Under the pieces are notes generated by a model, which was given only the letters and a program-made list of their open reading frames with translations, had not been told where the DNA came from and ran no database searches. A program made the translations under genes and the position numbers. A stretch of 64,000 nucleotides of DNA from JALYXV01 sp963733505 (GTDB lineage: Bacteria; Actinomycetota; Acidimicrobiia; Acidimicrobiales; Palsa-688): NCBI GenBank assembly GCA_963733505.1, contig CAVTDW010000005.1:248001-312000 (forward strand), given 5' to 3'. Positions within the stretch are counted from its first letter, which is position 1; the number at the start of each line of letters is the position of its first letter. This document shows positions 49,407 to 58,433 of the stretch, one piece after another.

Positions 49407-50148
49407 CTACGAGCCGTTCTGGACGCGGGCGGAGACCTTGTTGAGGACTGCGGTTCTCACGCTGGCGGGGATGGCGCTGCCGACACTGAAGAAGTCCACA
49501 TGGGCTTCGATGCGAGGAGCGATGAAAAATACGAGGTACTCGTTGAGCGTCAACGTCTTGCCGGCGTTCGTGAACGTGATGCTTCCGGTAGCCGTAGCGA
49601 CGACATTGGCCGGTCCTCCACCGGTCCCGGGCGTGATCTTGAGCGTGGCCGACCTCACTGCGGCCCCCTTCGGCACGACTGCCGTCAGGCGAGACTTGAT
49701 CTCCTGAAGGAAGCAATCCGAGGCCTTCGGGTTGGTCAACCCCGAGGTGTCGCCCTGCACGTCAGACGGGCGACTTGAAGCTGGAAGCAGTCGACGAGAT
49801 GTAGGTCGTTCCCTTGACAAAGTCGGGGGCGTAGGCCACAGCCACCTTGTCGCCTGTCGTGTTCGGAACCCCGACGCACTGGGCGAACGCCGCCGCCGCG
49901 CCGTTCGGATCAGCCGGGATCGCCGCGGGCCTCGCCACCCAGCCTGCCGGTAGGTCCTCGGGCTGGACGACGATCGATTGCAGTTGTGACGGGCCCGGCG
50001 GCGGCGAGGTCGTACTCACGGGCAGGCTGGTGAGCGGGGTGGAGGTCGTACGAGCTTCCACCGCTGCTCCCACAGCCGCGGCAAGCAGCGCCAAGCCGGC
50101 GATGCCAGCCAGGAATCGGGAGGCGGCAGGGCGGGGCAGCGACGGCAT
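49407..50148 (-). CDS. Secreted or anchored hypothetical protein, one-base frameshift
   Basis: ATG (first base 50148) starts MPSLPRPAASRFLAGIAGLALLAAAVGAAV, a signal or anchor segment, then a Thr/Pro linker and QPEDLPAGWVARPAA and ACVGVPNT-like conserved pieces of an actinobacterial secreted family. The frame stops at 49762 after SSFKSPV. Skipping one C of the CCC (plus-strand GGG 49768-49770) continues SDVQGDTSGLTNPKASDCFL and a beta-rich end (SITFTNAGKTLTLNEYLVFF) to 49407. Total about 246 residues. Function unknown; surface localised. Confidence 0.65.
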
Positions 50149-50299
50149 AGTCGGGCATCGTAAGTGACCGACACCCATCGGAGCAGCCGACGCCAACGCC
50201 ATGGCCCCGCCAGGGTGGTTGCTTGCCAAGTTAGAACCCGTCAAAACAAGGAGAACTTCGCTACCACGGACGATTCGAAGTCTGTATCTTGGAGCGATC

Positions 50300-50744
50300 A
50301 TGATCGAACTGATCGACCGGCTGCGCCAGCGGGAATGGCGGCTCACGGCCCAGCGCCGGGTGGTGGCCCAGGTCCTGACCGGTGAGCACGTGCACCTGAC
50401 GGCCGAGGCGGTGCACGGTCGAGCCCGGGTGCTGCTGCCCGAGATCAGCCTGGCAACGGTGTACAACACGCTCAACGAGCTGGTCGCCATGGGCGAGGTC
50501 CGCGAGGTCCAAGCCGGCGACGGTCCCCGCCGCTACGACCCCAACGTCACGTCGCCGCATCAACATCTCCAATGTGTTCGCTGCGAGCACCCTTTGGGAC
50601 GTCGAGCCCGCGGGAGCCGATGATCTCGCCCTGCCGGTGGACCAACAGCGCGGGTTTCGCCTGCTCGACGTCGACATCGTCTTCCGGGGCATGTGTCCGG
50701 CCTGCGACGAGCAGGCTCGCCAACCAGCAGCGAACCCGGCGTAG
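50300..50744 (+). CDS. Fur-family metal-dependent regulator, one-base frameshift
   Basis: The N-terminal winged helix is clear: RLTAQRRVVAQVL, LPEISLATVYNTLNELVAMG. The metal-binding half starts PHQHLQCVRC. The frame then shifts: as read it stops at 50623, but the next frame gives TLWDVEPAGADDLALPVD, then FRLLDVDIVFRGMCPACDEQ to TAG 50742. One extra base in TGCGAGCACC (50582-50591) explains it. The repaired length, about 148 residues, and the paired CVRC and CPAC zinc sites are normal. It could be Fur, Zur or PerR; there is no metal gene beside it to decide. Confidence 0.8.
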
Positions 50745-50773
50745 CCGTCACACCCCCTCGGTAGGCTGCGGTC

Positions 50774-51928
50774 GTGCTTCGGTTCCTCACGGCCGGTGAA
50801 TCTCACGGGCGGGCCCTCGTCGTCATCGTCGAGGGCATCCCGGCCGGCCTCGAGTTGTCGGTGGAGGAGCTGCAGGGCGAGCTGGCCCGCCGCCGCCTGG
50901 GGTACGGCCGCGGTCCCCGGATGCGCTTCGAGGCCGACGAGCTGACCCTCGTCGGAGGCTTCCGCCACGGCCGGACGCTCGGGTCGCCGGTGGCCATCAT
51001 GATCGGCAACACCGAGTGGCCCAAGTGGGAGCAGGAGATGTCCCCCGGGCCGGGCCACACCGACAAGCCCCTGACCGAACCTCGCCCGGGACACGCCGAC
51101 CTGGCGGGCATGCAGAAGTACGGATTCGACGACGCCCGCAACGTCCTGGAGCGGGCCTCGGCCCGCGAGACCGCGGCGCGCGTCGCCGCCGGATGCTGCG
51201 CCAAGTCCCTGCTGGCGCAGATCGGTGTGGGCATTGTCAGCCACGTGGTTCAGCTGGGGCCGGTCGTGGCCAAGTCGACCGCCCGCCCGACGCCCGCCGA
51301 CCTGGCCACGGTCGACGCCTCGGAAGTGCGCTGTTTCGATCCCGACGCCGAGGCGGCCATGATCGCCGAGATCAAGGCGGCGGCCAAGGACGGGGACTCC
51401 CTCGGCGGGATCGTCGAGGTGCTGGCCTACGGCGTTCCCGTCGGTCTCGGCAGCCACGTGCATTGGGACCGCAAGCTCGACGGGTTGCTGGCCCAGGCCA
51501 TGCTGAGCATTCACGCCGTCAAGGGAGTCGAGATCGGCGACGGCTTCGAGGTCGCCGGCCGGCGGGGGTCAGAGGCCCACGACCCGATCAGCTGGGATCC
51601 CGAGGCGGGGACCTACCGGCGCGAGACGACCCTGGCGGGCGGCGTCGAGGGCGGGATGTCCACCGGCGAGCTGGTCGTGGCACGCGCCGCCATGAAGCCG
51701 CTGGCGACGCTCAACCGGCCGGTGCTCAAGACCGTCGATGTCGTGACCAAGGCCGAGACGGTCGCGTTCAAGGAGCGCACCGACGTCACGGCGGTCCCGG
51801 CCATGGGCGTGGTGGCCGAGACCATGATGGCCCTCGTGCTGGCCGGTGAGGCCCTGCGCAAGTTCGGTGGCGACTCGGTGGCGGAGTTCGTCCGCAACCA
51901 CGACGCCTTCGTCAGCCACCTTGGTTGA
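50774..51928 (+). CDS. aroC: Chorismate synthase
   Basis: 384 residues from GTG 50774. It makes chorismate from EPSP with reduced FMN. N-terminal LTAGESHGRALV has the first signature histidine. RGPRMRFEADE, PGHADLAGMQKYG and SARETAARVAAG follow, and the C-terminal ATLNRPVLKTVD and KERTDVTAVPA signatures are intact. It heads the aro operon aroC-aroK-aroB-aroQ, with each gene overlapping the next. Confidence 0.96.
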   Translation: MLRFLTAGESHGRALVVIVEGIPAGLELSVEELQGELARRRLGYGRGPRMRFEADELTLVGGFRHGRTLGSPVAIMIGNTEWPKWEQEMSPGPGHTDKPLTEPRPGHADLAGMQKYGFDDARNVLERASARETAARVAAGCCAKSLLAQIGVGIVSHVVQLGPVVAKSTARPTPADLATVDASEVRCFDPDAEAAMIAEIKAAAKDGDSLGGIVEVLAYGVPVGLGSHVHWDRKLDGLLAQAMLSIHAVKGVEIGDGFEVAGRRGSEAHDPISWDPEAGTYRRETTLAGGVEGGMSTGELVVARAAMKPLATLNRPVLKTVDVVTKAETVAFKERTDVTAVPAMGVVAETMMALVLAGEALRKFGGDSVAEFVRNHDAFVSHLG

Positions 51929-52535
51929 GCCCGGCCCCCGTCCGTCGCGGATAGTCCTGATCGGCATGATGGGGGCGGGAAAGAGCCTCGCCGGGCGCAC
52001 GGTGGCGTCGCGGATGGGCTGGCCCTACCTCGACAGTGACGAGCAGGTGCAGCGCACGACCGGCAGCACGGTCGCCCAAATCTTCGCCGAACGAGGCGAG
52101 GCCGCTTTTCGGGCCGAGGAGGCGCAGGCGCTGGCCGAAGCGGTCACGGGCGAGGGACCGCTGGTGGTGTCGGTGGCCGGCGGAGCGGTCCTTTCGGCTG
52201 ACAACCGGCACCTGCTGCGGCGCGCCGGAGTCGTCGTCTGGCTACGGGCGTCGCTGCCGATCCTCGCCCAGCGGGTCGTCAGCGGCAGCCACCGACCCCT
52301 CCTCGAAGGCGACCGGCTCCAACGGCTGACGCAGCTGTACGCCGAGCGACGCCCCCACTACCAGGCGCTTGCCGACGTCATCATCGATGTGGATCGCCTG
52401 ACACCAGGCGAGGTGACCGACCAGGTCGTCGCCGCGTTTCATGCCGTCCGCGCCCGGGCCGCCACGCCCGTCACCACGCACGTCGCCAGGCCGGTCGCCA
52501 CTCCAGGGCATCGAACAGGGGGCGTCGATGCATGA
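51921..52535 (+). CDS. aroK: Shikimate kinase
   Basis: 204 residues from TTG 51921, overlapping aroC by 8 bases. Walker A GMMGAGKS at about residue 16, shikimate-binding DSDEQVQRTTG with the family aspartate and arginine, FRAEEAQAL, and the VSVAGGAVLS loop. The LID-like GSHRPLLEGD follows. The tail after residue 165 is an Ala/Thr/Val extension longer than usual, so either the protein has a flexible tail or the coupling with aroB imposes it. Confidence 0.93.
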   Translation: MVEPGPRPSRIVLIGMMGAGKSLAGRTVASRMGWPYLDSDEQVQRTTGSTVAQIFAERGEAAFRAEEAQALAEAVTGEGPLVVSVAGGAVLSADNRHLLRRAGVVVWLRASLPILAQRVVSGSHRPLLEGDRLQRLTQLYAERRPHYQALADVIIDVDRLTPGEVTDQVVAAFHAVRARAATPVTTHVARPVATPGHRTGGVDA

Positions 52536-53541
52536 GGTCCGCGTGGACCTGGGCGAGCGTTCCTATCCGGTGCTCGTGGGCCCGGGGGCCCGGCACCGAC
52601 TCTTGGAAGTGCTTCCCGTCGGGGCCCGGAAGGCGGCCATCGTGAGCCAGGACACGATCCCAGTGACCGTGGACGCGGGCATCGAGCAGGCCCTTTTTCC
52701 CCTCGATGACGGCGAGGAAGCCAAGTGCCTTGAGTCGGTCGAGGAGCTGTGCCGGGCGTGGACCCGCTGGGGGCTCACCCGGGCCGACGTGGTGGTGGCC
52801 GTAGGGGGCGGGGTCGTCACCGATACCGCGGGCTTCGCGGCCGCCGTGTACCACCGAGGGGTGGCCGTCATCCACGTGCCCACGACCCTCCTCGGCCAGG
52901 TCGACGCGGCCATCGGCGGCAAGACGGGTGTCAACCTGCCTGAGGGGAAGAACCTCGTGGGTGCCTTCTGGCAACCTTCCGCCGTGCTGTGCGACACCGA
53001 GACCCTGCTTACCCTTCCGCCGCGCGAGTACCGAAGCGGGCTCGGGGAGATGGCGAAATACGCCTTCTTGGGCGTCGACGATCTGCCCGACCTGGCCCTC
53101 GACGACGCCGTGGCCGCGTGCGTGGCGTGCAAGGCCCGCGTCGTCGGGGCGGACGAACGGGAGGGGCCCTCGGGTCGGCGGGCCCTGCTCAACTACGGCC
53201 ACACCCTGGCCCACGCCCTGGAAACGGTCGGCCGGTACGACCTGCGCCACGGGGAGGCGGTCGCCATCGGGTTGGCGTTCGCGGCCGAACTGGCCCGGCG
53301 CCTCGGCCGCATCGACAGCCGTCGGGTCGACGAGCACTACGCCGTGCTGTCGGGATACAACCTGCCGGTGGCCCTCCCTCCTGACACCGACGCCGACGAG
53401 GTGGTCACGATCATGGCTCGCGACAAGAAGGCAACGTCAGGTCTGACGTTCGTGCTCGACGGCCCAACAGGGCTGGAAGTCGTCGCCGGCGTCGCGGAGG
53501 AGGCGGTACGCGACGTGCTTGACATGGTGCAGGCGAAGTGA
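52528..53541 (+). CDS. aroB: 3-dehydroquinate synthase
   Basis: 337 residues from ATG 52528, overlapping aroK by 8 bases. NAD-binding GGGVVTDTAGFAA, VPTTLLGQVDAAIGGKTGVN, and metal ligands in YRSGLGEMAKYAFL (Glu) and LLNYGHTLAHALE (His), with a further His in LRHGEAVAIGL. It converts DAHP to 3-dehydroquinate. Length and motif order are typical. Confidence 0.96.
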   Translation: MHEVRVDLGERSYPVLVGPGARHRLLEVLPVGARKAAIVSQDTIPVTVDAGIEQALFPLDDGEEAKCLESVEELCRAWTRWGLTRADVVVAVGGGVVTDTAGFAAAVYHRGVAVIHVPTTLLGQVDAAIGGKTGVNLPEGKNLVGAFWQPSAVLCDTETLLTLPPREYRSGLGEMAKYAFLGVDDLPDLALDDAVAACVACKARVVGADEREGPSGRRALLNYGHTLAHALETVGRYDLRHGEAVAIGLAFAAELARRLGRIDSRRVDEHYAVLSGYNLPVALPPDTDADEVVTIMARDKKATSGLTFVLDGPTGLEVVAGVAEEAVRDVLDMVQAK

Positions 53542-53978
53542 GCCCGCTGGTGCTGTTGCTCTCGGGGCCCAACCTCAACCTGCTCGGCCAGCGGGAGCCG
53601 GAGGTCTACGGAACCGCCACCCTGGACGACCATGTCGCCCTCGCCGGCGCCACCGCGGAAGGCTTGGGACTGACGATCGAGCACCGCCAGTCCAACCACG
53701 AAGGTGACCTGGTCGACGCCATCCACGCTGCTCGGGGGCGGGCCGCGGCCATCATTATCAACGGCGGGGCGTTCACCCACTACGCCTGGTCGCTGCACGA
53801 TGCCCTGGCAGCGTTCGACGGCCCGGTGGTCGAGGTCCACCTCTCCAACCCGAGTGCCCGAGAAGGGTGGCGGCACCTGTCGGTCGTCAGCCCGGTCGCG
53901 ACCGGCGTGATCACCGGATTGGGCGGCGTCGGGTACCGGCTGGCCGTCGAAGCAGTGGCGGCGTTGCTGTCACGATGA
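53538..53978 (+). CDS. aroQ: 3-dehydroquinate dehydratase, type II
   Basis: 146 residues from GTG 53538 (GTGA overlap with aroB). LSGPNLNLLGQREPEVYG with the catalytic tyrosine, HRQSNHEGDLVDAIH, INGGAFTHYAWSLHDAL with the catalytic histidine, and VEVHLSNPSAREGW. It is the dodecameric, non-Schiff-base enzyme that makes 3-dehydroshikimate, the substrate of the distant aroE. Confidence 0.96.
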   Translation: MSPLVLLLSGPNLNLLGQREPEVYGTATLDDHVALAGATAEGLGLTIEHRQSNHEGDLVDAIHAARGRAAAIIINGGAFTHYAWSLHDALAAFDGPVVEVHLSNPSAREGWRHLSVVSPVATGVITGLGGVGYRLAVEAVAALLSR

Positions 53979-55136
53979 AGACGATGACCTCACAGTCGGT
54001 GACCTCACAATCGGTGATCTGGCCCGAGCTGGCCCCCATGGACGTCGCCGGGCGCCTGCCGCGCCTGCGCCCGGGCCTCGACGACGCCGGCTGCGACGCC
54101 CTGCTCGTCACCAGCCTCACCAACATCCGTTACCTGACCGGGTTCACAGGCTCGGCCGCCATGCTGCTGATCCTCCCTGGGGAAGTGGTCCTGGTCACCG
54201 ACGGCCGCTACGAGACCCAGTCGGAGGAGCAGATCGCGGCGGCCGGCGTCACGGCCCGCACCGAGATCGGTCAGTACGCCCGACAGCAAGAGGCGACCGT
54301 GGCGCTGGTCGCCACGCGCTGGCGTCGGCCGCTTGGGTCTGGAGGCGGCGCATGTCAGCTGGGCGCGGCAGCGGGCGCTGGCCGCCGACTGGTTCCCCGA
54401 CATCACGTTGGTGCCCACGGTCGGGTTGATCGAAGCACTGCGCCGGGTGAAGGACCCCGGCGAGGTCGACCGGGTGGTCCGGGCCGCCGCGATCGCCGAC
54501 GCCGCACTCGCCTCGGTGCGCCCCCTGCTGGCCGAGGGACCGACCGAAGTGGCCTTCGGGCAGGCCCTCGACTTCGAGATTCGCCGCCTCGGGGCGACCG
54601 GCAACTCCTTCGAGACCATCGTGGCCTCGGGACCCAATGCTGCCAAACCCCACCATCGGCCGTCGCCGCGGCGAGTCGAGCGCCACGAACTGATCGTCCT
54701 TGACTTCGGCGCCGTGGTCGACGGCTACTGCTCCGACATGACCCGGACGGTCTGCGTCGACGAACCCACGCCGGAGATGCAACGCGTCGTGGACGTGGTC
54801 CTCGCCAGCCAGGCCGCTGGTGTGGCCGCGGTCCGGGCCGGGGTGGCGTGCTCCGATGTCGACCGGGCGTGCCGGGAGGTCATCGGGGCGGCCGGCTGGG
54901 GGGAGCGTTTCGTGCACGGGACGGGGCATGGGGTGGGCCTCGACATCCACGAGGCCCCAGCGGTCGCCGCCACGTCGTCGGATACACTGGCCGCCGGCCA
55001 TGTGGTCACGGTTGAGCCCGGCGTGTATCTGGCCGGCATCGGCGGAGCTCGAATCGAGGACACCGTCGTGGTGACCGAGGACGGGTGCTGGCCGGTGACG
55101 ACGACTCCGAAGGATCTACGTGTTTGTGAAACCTGA
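53975..55136 (+). CDS. pepQ: Xaa-Pro aminopeptidase (M24B), one-base frameshift
   Basis: ATG 53975 overlaps the aroQ stop. The N-terminal creatinase-like domain (CDALLVTSLTNIRYLTGFTG, LVTDGRYETQ) is in one frame to about 54325. The catalytic pita-bread domain is in the next frame from LGLEAAHVSWARQ onward. Metal ligands: VLDFGAVVDGYCSDMTRT (two Asp), HGTGHGVGLDIHE (His), VVTVEPGVY and ARIEDTVVVTE (Glu). A single indel near CGGCCGCTTGGGT (54326-54338) breaks it. Repaired length is about 387 residues. It trims peptides with proline at position 2 and usually accompanies efp. The opening repeats MTSQSV/VTSQSV. Confidence 0.85.
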
Positions 55137-55148
55137 GGTCGAGCGCTA

Positions 55149-55718
55149 GTGCCGGCCGTGTCGACCAACGACCTGAAGAACGGCATGACCCTGAACCTGC
55201 CCGAGGGGCTGTTCTCGGTCGTGCACTTCGACCACGTGAAGCCGGGCAAGGGTGGCTCGTTCGTTCGCACCAAGCTGAAGAACGCCCGTACCGGTGCCGT
55301 TATCGAGCGCACCTACCGCGGCGACGAGAAGCTGGAACAAGCGGTCATCGACAAGCGGGAGATGCAGTACCTGTACCAGGACGGCGACCAGTACGTGTTC
55401 ATGGACAACGAGACCTACGACCAGCTGTCCACCCCGCCGTCGGGGCTCGGCGATGCCGCGTCCTTCGTGAAGGAAGGCGACACCGTCATTCTGCAGATGT
55501 ACGGCACCGAGATCGTGGGCGTGGACCTCCCGGCCGCGGTCGAGTTGACCGTGAGCGCCACCGAGCCCGGGATACAAGGCGATCGGGTGTCGGGCGCCCG
55601 CAAGCCCGCGACCCTCGAGACGGGACTCACGCTTCAGGTACCCCTGTTCGTCAATACCGGTGACCGGGTGAAGGTGGATACCCGAAGCGGCGAATACCTG
55701 ACCCGCGCAGGCAGCTGA
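55149..55718 (+). CDS. efp: Translation elongation factor P
   Basis: 189 residues from GTG 55149. Domain I has DLKNGMTLNL and the loop HVKPGKGGSF whose lysine is the site modified in many bacteria. Domains II and III follow, with YLYQDGDQYVFMDNETYDQ and the signature-like ATLETGLTLQVPLFVNTGD. It relieves ribosome stalling at polyproline. No EpmA- or YmfI-type modification gene is seen in the window. Confidence 0.96.
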   Translation: MPAVSTNDLKNGMTLNLPEGLFSVVHFDHVKPGKGGSFVRTKLKNARTGAVIERTYRGDEKLEQAVIDKREMQYLYQDGDQYVFMDNETYDQLSTPPSGLGDAASFVKEGDTVILQMYGTEIVGVDLPAAVELTVSATEPGIQGDRVSGARKPATLETGLTLQVPLFVNTGDRVKVDTRSGEYLTRAGS

Positions 55719-55921
55719 GCGGACGGTGCCCGCCATGGCCGCTGCGACGCCGGCCGGACGGCGAGACCCCGTCGAGGGGACCCAACCGACAGAGGAAGCG
55801 GAACCAGAGAACGCGTTGAGCGAGGCTCCGGGCGCACCACCCGATGGGACAACGGCCGCCGCCGACCTGGAGCCCGGAGTCGTGATCGACGGGGTCGACC
55901 GCACCGAGGTGGGCGAATCAC

Positions 55922-56398
55922 GTGGAGCCCGCGGCGGTCCCAGGCGGACGCCCGAGCGGCCGGTCGCAGGTCGCGCCCGCACCGGAGCAGGTTTCCGCCC
56001 CCTACGGATCGCGCCGGGAGGCCCGCGAACGCGCCCTCTCCCTGCTCTACGAGGCCGACGCCAAGGCCATCACCCCCGCCGCCCTTCTCGAAGAGATCCC
56101 GGTCGAGCCTCCGCCCTACGTCACGTCGCTGGTATCTGGTGTCGGCGAGAGCCAAATACGGATCGACGAGCTGATCGCCCGCTACGCCATCGACTGGACG
56201 ATCGACCGCATGCCGGTCGTGGACCGCATGGTGGTGCGCATCGCCACCTTCGAACTGCTGGGCCGGCCCGACGTGCCGACCGGTGTCGTCATCTCCGAAG
56301 CGGTCGAGCTGGCCAAGCGGTACTCCACCGATGAATCGGGACGCTTCGTCAACGGGGTGCTGGCCTCCATCGCGGCCGAGATCCGCCCGACCGCCTGA
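55922..56398 (+). CDS. nusB: Transcription antitermination factor NusB
   Basis: 158 residues from GTG 55922. SRREARERALSLLYEAD is the RNA-binding arginine-rich start of the NusB fold. WTIDRMPVVDRMVVRIATFEL and ISEAVELAKRYSTDESGRFVNGVLASI are its conserved end. It joins NusE in rRNA antitermination. The 203 bp between efp and this start hold an open frame from GTG 55726, 7 bp after efp, that codes a Pro/Glu-rich stretch in another frame. If one base is wrong near 55930, NusB would have a disordered N-terminal extension. Confidence 0.9.
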   Translation: MEPAAVPGGRPSGRSQVAPAPEQVSAPYGSRREARERALSLLYEADAKAITPAALLEEIPVEPPPYVTSLVSGVGESQIRIDELIARYAIDWTIDRMPVVDRMVVRIATFELLGRPDVPTGVVISEAVELAKRYSTDESGRFVNGVLASIAAEIRPTA

Positions 56399-56476
56399 AC
56401 AAGGGCGGCGCCAGCGCTGGCGGAGCTGACCAGTTCGTCGCACAATGGTCGAATCGGATTCCCCGGGGGAGGAAAC

Positions 56477-58382
56477 GTGCCCGTCTCCAGATCACGCGCT
56501 CGCCACAACACGCGCCTCGGCCTGGCCTTGATCGCGGCCACCGCGCTCATGGTCGCCGCCGGCGCGGTACCGGTGGTGTCGGCATCGGCGCGCGCCACCG
56601 CGACCGCGACCGCGCCCGCCCGCCAACCGGGTGCTCGGATCGAACATCCTGTCGGGCCTGGGCGCCTTGGCAAGCGTCGCCCCCGATCCCGCCACGGCCA
56701 TGCAGGTCGGCGTGGCCCTCTCCCGCCCCGATCCATCGGGCGAGACGGCCCTCTATCAGCGCCTCTATCAAGCCGGCAGCAGCGACTACCGGCACTTCCT
56801 GACCCCGGCGCAGTTCAATCAACGCTTTGGCGTGGCGCCCGACGTGTACCAGCAGGCGGTCAACTGGTTGCAGGCCGCGGGGCTGACGATCGACTCTTCG
56901 GTCCTCTCCCGCGATTTCGTGGTCGCCAGGGGAACGGTGGCCCAAGTCGAGCGCACCTTCGCTACCACGATCCGCCAATACCGGCTCGGGGCGACAACCT
57001 TCCTGGCCAACACCATCGCGCCGACGGTGCCCGGTGCCCTTCCCGTCTTGTCCGTCGTCGGCCTGAACACCTTCCAGCGGTTTTCCGCCCCGACCCACCC
57101 CACGCCGCCCCGCCTGGCGACGGCTGCGGCCCCCGTGACGAACCTGCTCGGCGGCCTCCTGCCCGGGGCAACAGGGGTCCCCAACCTGTTCGCCACTACG
57201 CCGCAGAGTCTGTGGTCCGTCTACCAGCAGCCGACGGCCTACCGCGGCGCCGGCCAGACGATGGCGGTGTTCGGTTCGGGCGCCACCGCGGGAACCATCA
57301 CCGACCTGGCCCAGTTCGAGCAGGAAAACCATCTGCCTGCCGTGCCCATCACCGTGCGCAACGTCGGCCCCGGGCCCTTCACCGACACCTCCGGGGCCGT
57401 CGAGTGGGACATCGACACCCAAGCCTCGGCGGGGATGGCGCCCGACGCCAGCGGCCTGACCCTGTACTTCGGGTCCAATCTGGTCGACGCCACCGTGGAG
57501 TCGCTGTTCACGACCTGGGCCAACGATCCCGCCGGGCCCGCCCAGGCCAATGCCTCCTTCGGGGAGTGCGAGCGGACCCCGCTCGATCCGATCCTCCTGC
57601 AGCTACCCGGCAACATCAGCCAGGACCCGACCGGCACCATTGGTATCGCCCTGGGCAACAACCTCGAGCCGGTCGCCGAGCAGACCCTGCGCCAGGCGAC
57701 GATGGAGGGGCGGACCTTGTTCTCGTCGTCGGGTGACACCGGCTCGTCGTGCCCGGTCGTCGTGCTGCCCGTCATCGGTGCCGGCAACGGCGTGCTCAAC
57801 CAGGTCGTCCCGCTGACCTCCTATCCGGCATCGAGCCCTTATGTCGTCGCCGTGGGGGGGACGGTCCTGTATACCGCAGGGACCACACCCGACAGTCGCT
57901 TCGCCGAGTACGCCTGGACCTTTGGCGGAGGCGGTGACTCCCTGTTGATCAGCGCCCCCGCCTACCAGGTCGGAACGCCGGGTTTGTTCCTGCCGTGCGT
58001 CGCCACGCCCGACGGCCAGCTCACCAACCTCGGCCAGCCGTGCCGGGGGGTGCCCGACGTGGCGGCCCAATCGGGTGACGTCCTTACCAACGGCTACGGG
58101 ATCGTGGCCGCGGGCAAGGACAGCCAAGGTGGAGGCACCAGCCTGTCGTCGCCGCTGTGGATGGGGATGTGGGCCCGGGTCAACCAGAGCGCCGGCGGGC
58201 CCGGGTACGGCTTCGCCAACGAGACCATCTACCGGCTGGGGAAGAACGCCACGACCGCGGGCCGGGACTTCTACGACATCACCGTGGGTGCCAACGGGCT
58301 CTACGCGGCACTGCCCGGATGGGACTACGTCACCGGATTCGGAACCCCCCGGCTGACCAACCTCATCGCCGACGCCCGCTGA
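56477..58382 (+). CDS. Sedolisin (S53) family serine-carboxyl protease, one-base frameshift in leader
   Basis: GTG 56477 follows GGGGGAGG and starts a signal peptide (LGLALIAATALMVAAGAVPVVSA). At CCGGGTG (about 56626-56632) one more G would join it to the main frame, which runs to 58382. The propeptide (Pro-kuma_activ: FLTPAQFNQRFGVAPDVY) is followed by the catalytic domain with Glu and Asp in AVEWDIDTQAS, the oxyanion Asp in SSSGDTGSS, and the nucleophile in GGGTSLSSPLW. These are secreted acid proteases that cut themselves from the propeptide. The joined length is about 634 residues, normal for the family. Confidence 0.85.
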
Positions 58383-58433
58383 TCGCCGACGCCCGCTGAC
58401 CGCCGCCGCACCCCCAACCTTGGTGTGCGGCCC

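Noticed and set aside
58366..58400. Duplicated ATCGCCGACGCCCGCTGA at the end of the S53 protease
   Set aside because: A short slippage duplication of the stop-codon region; no coding or regulatory consequence visible.
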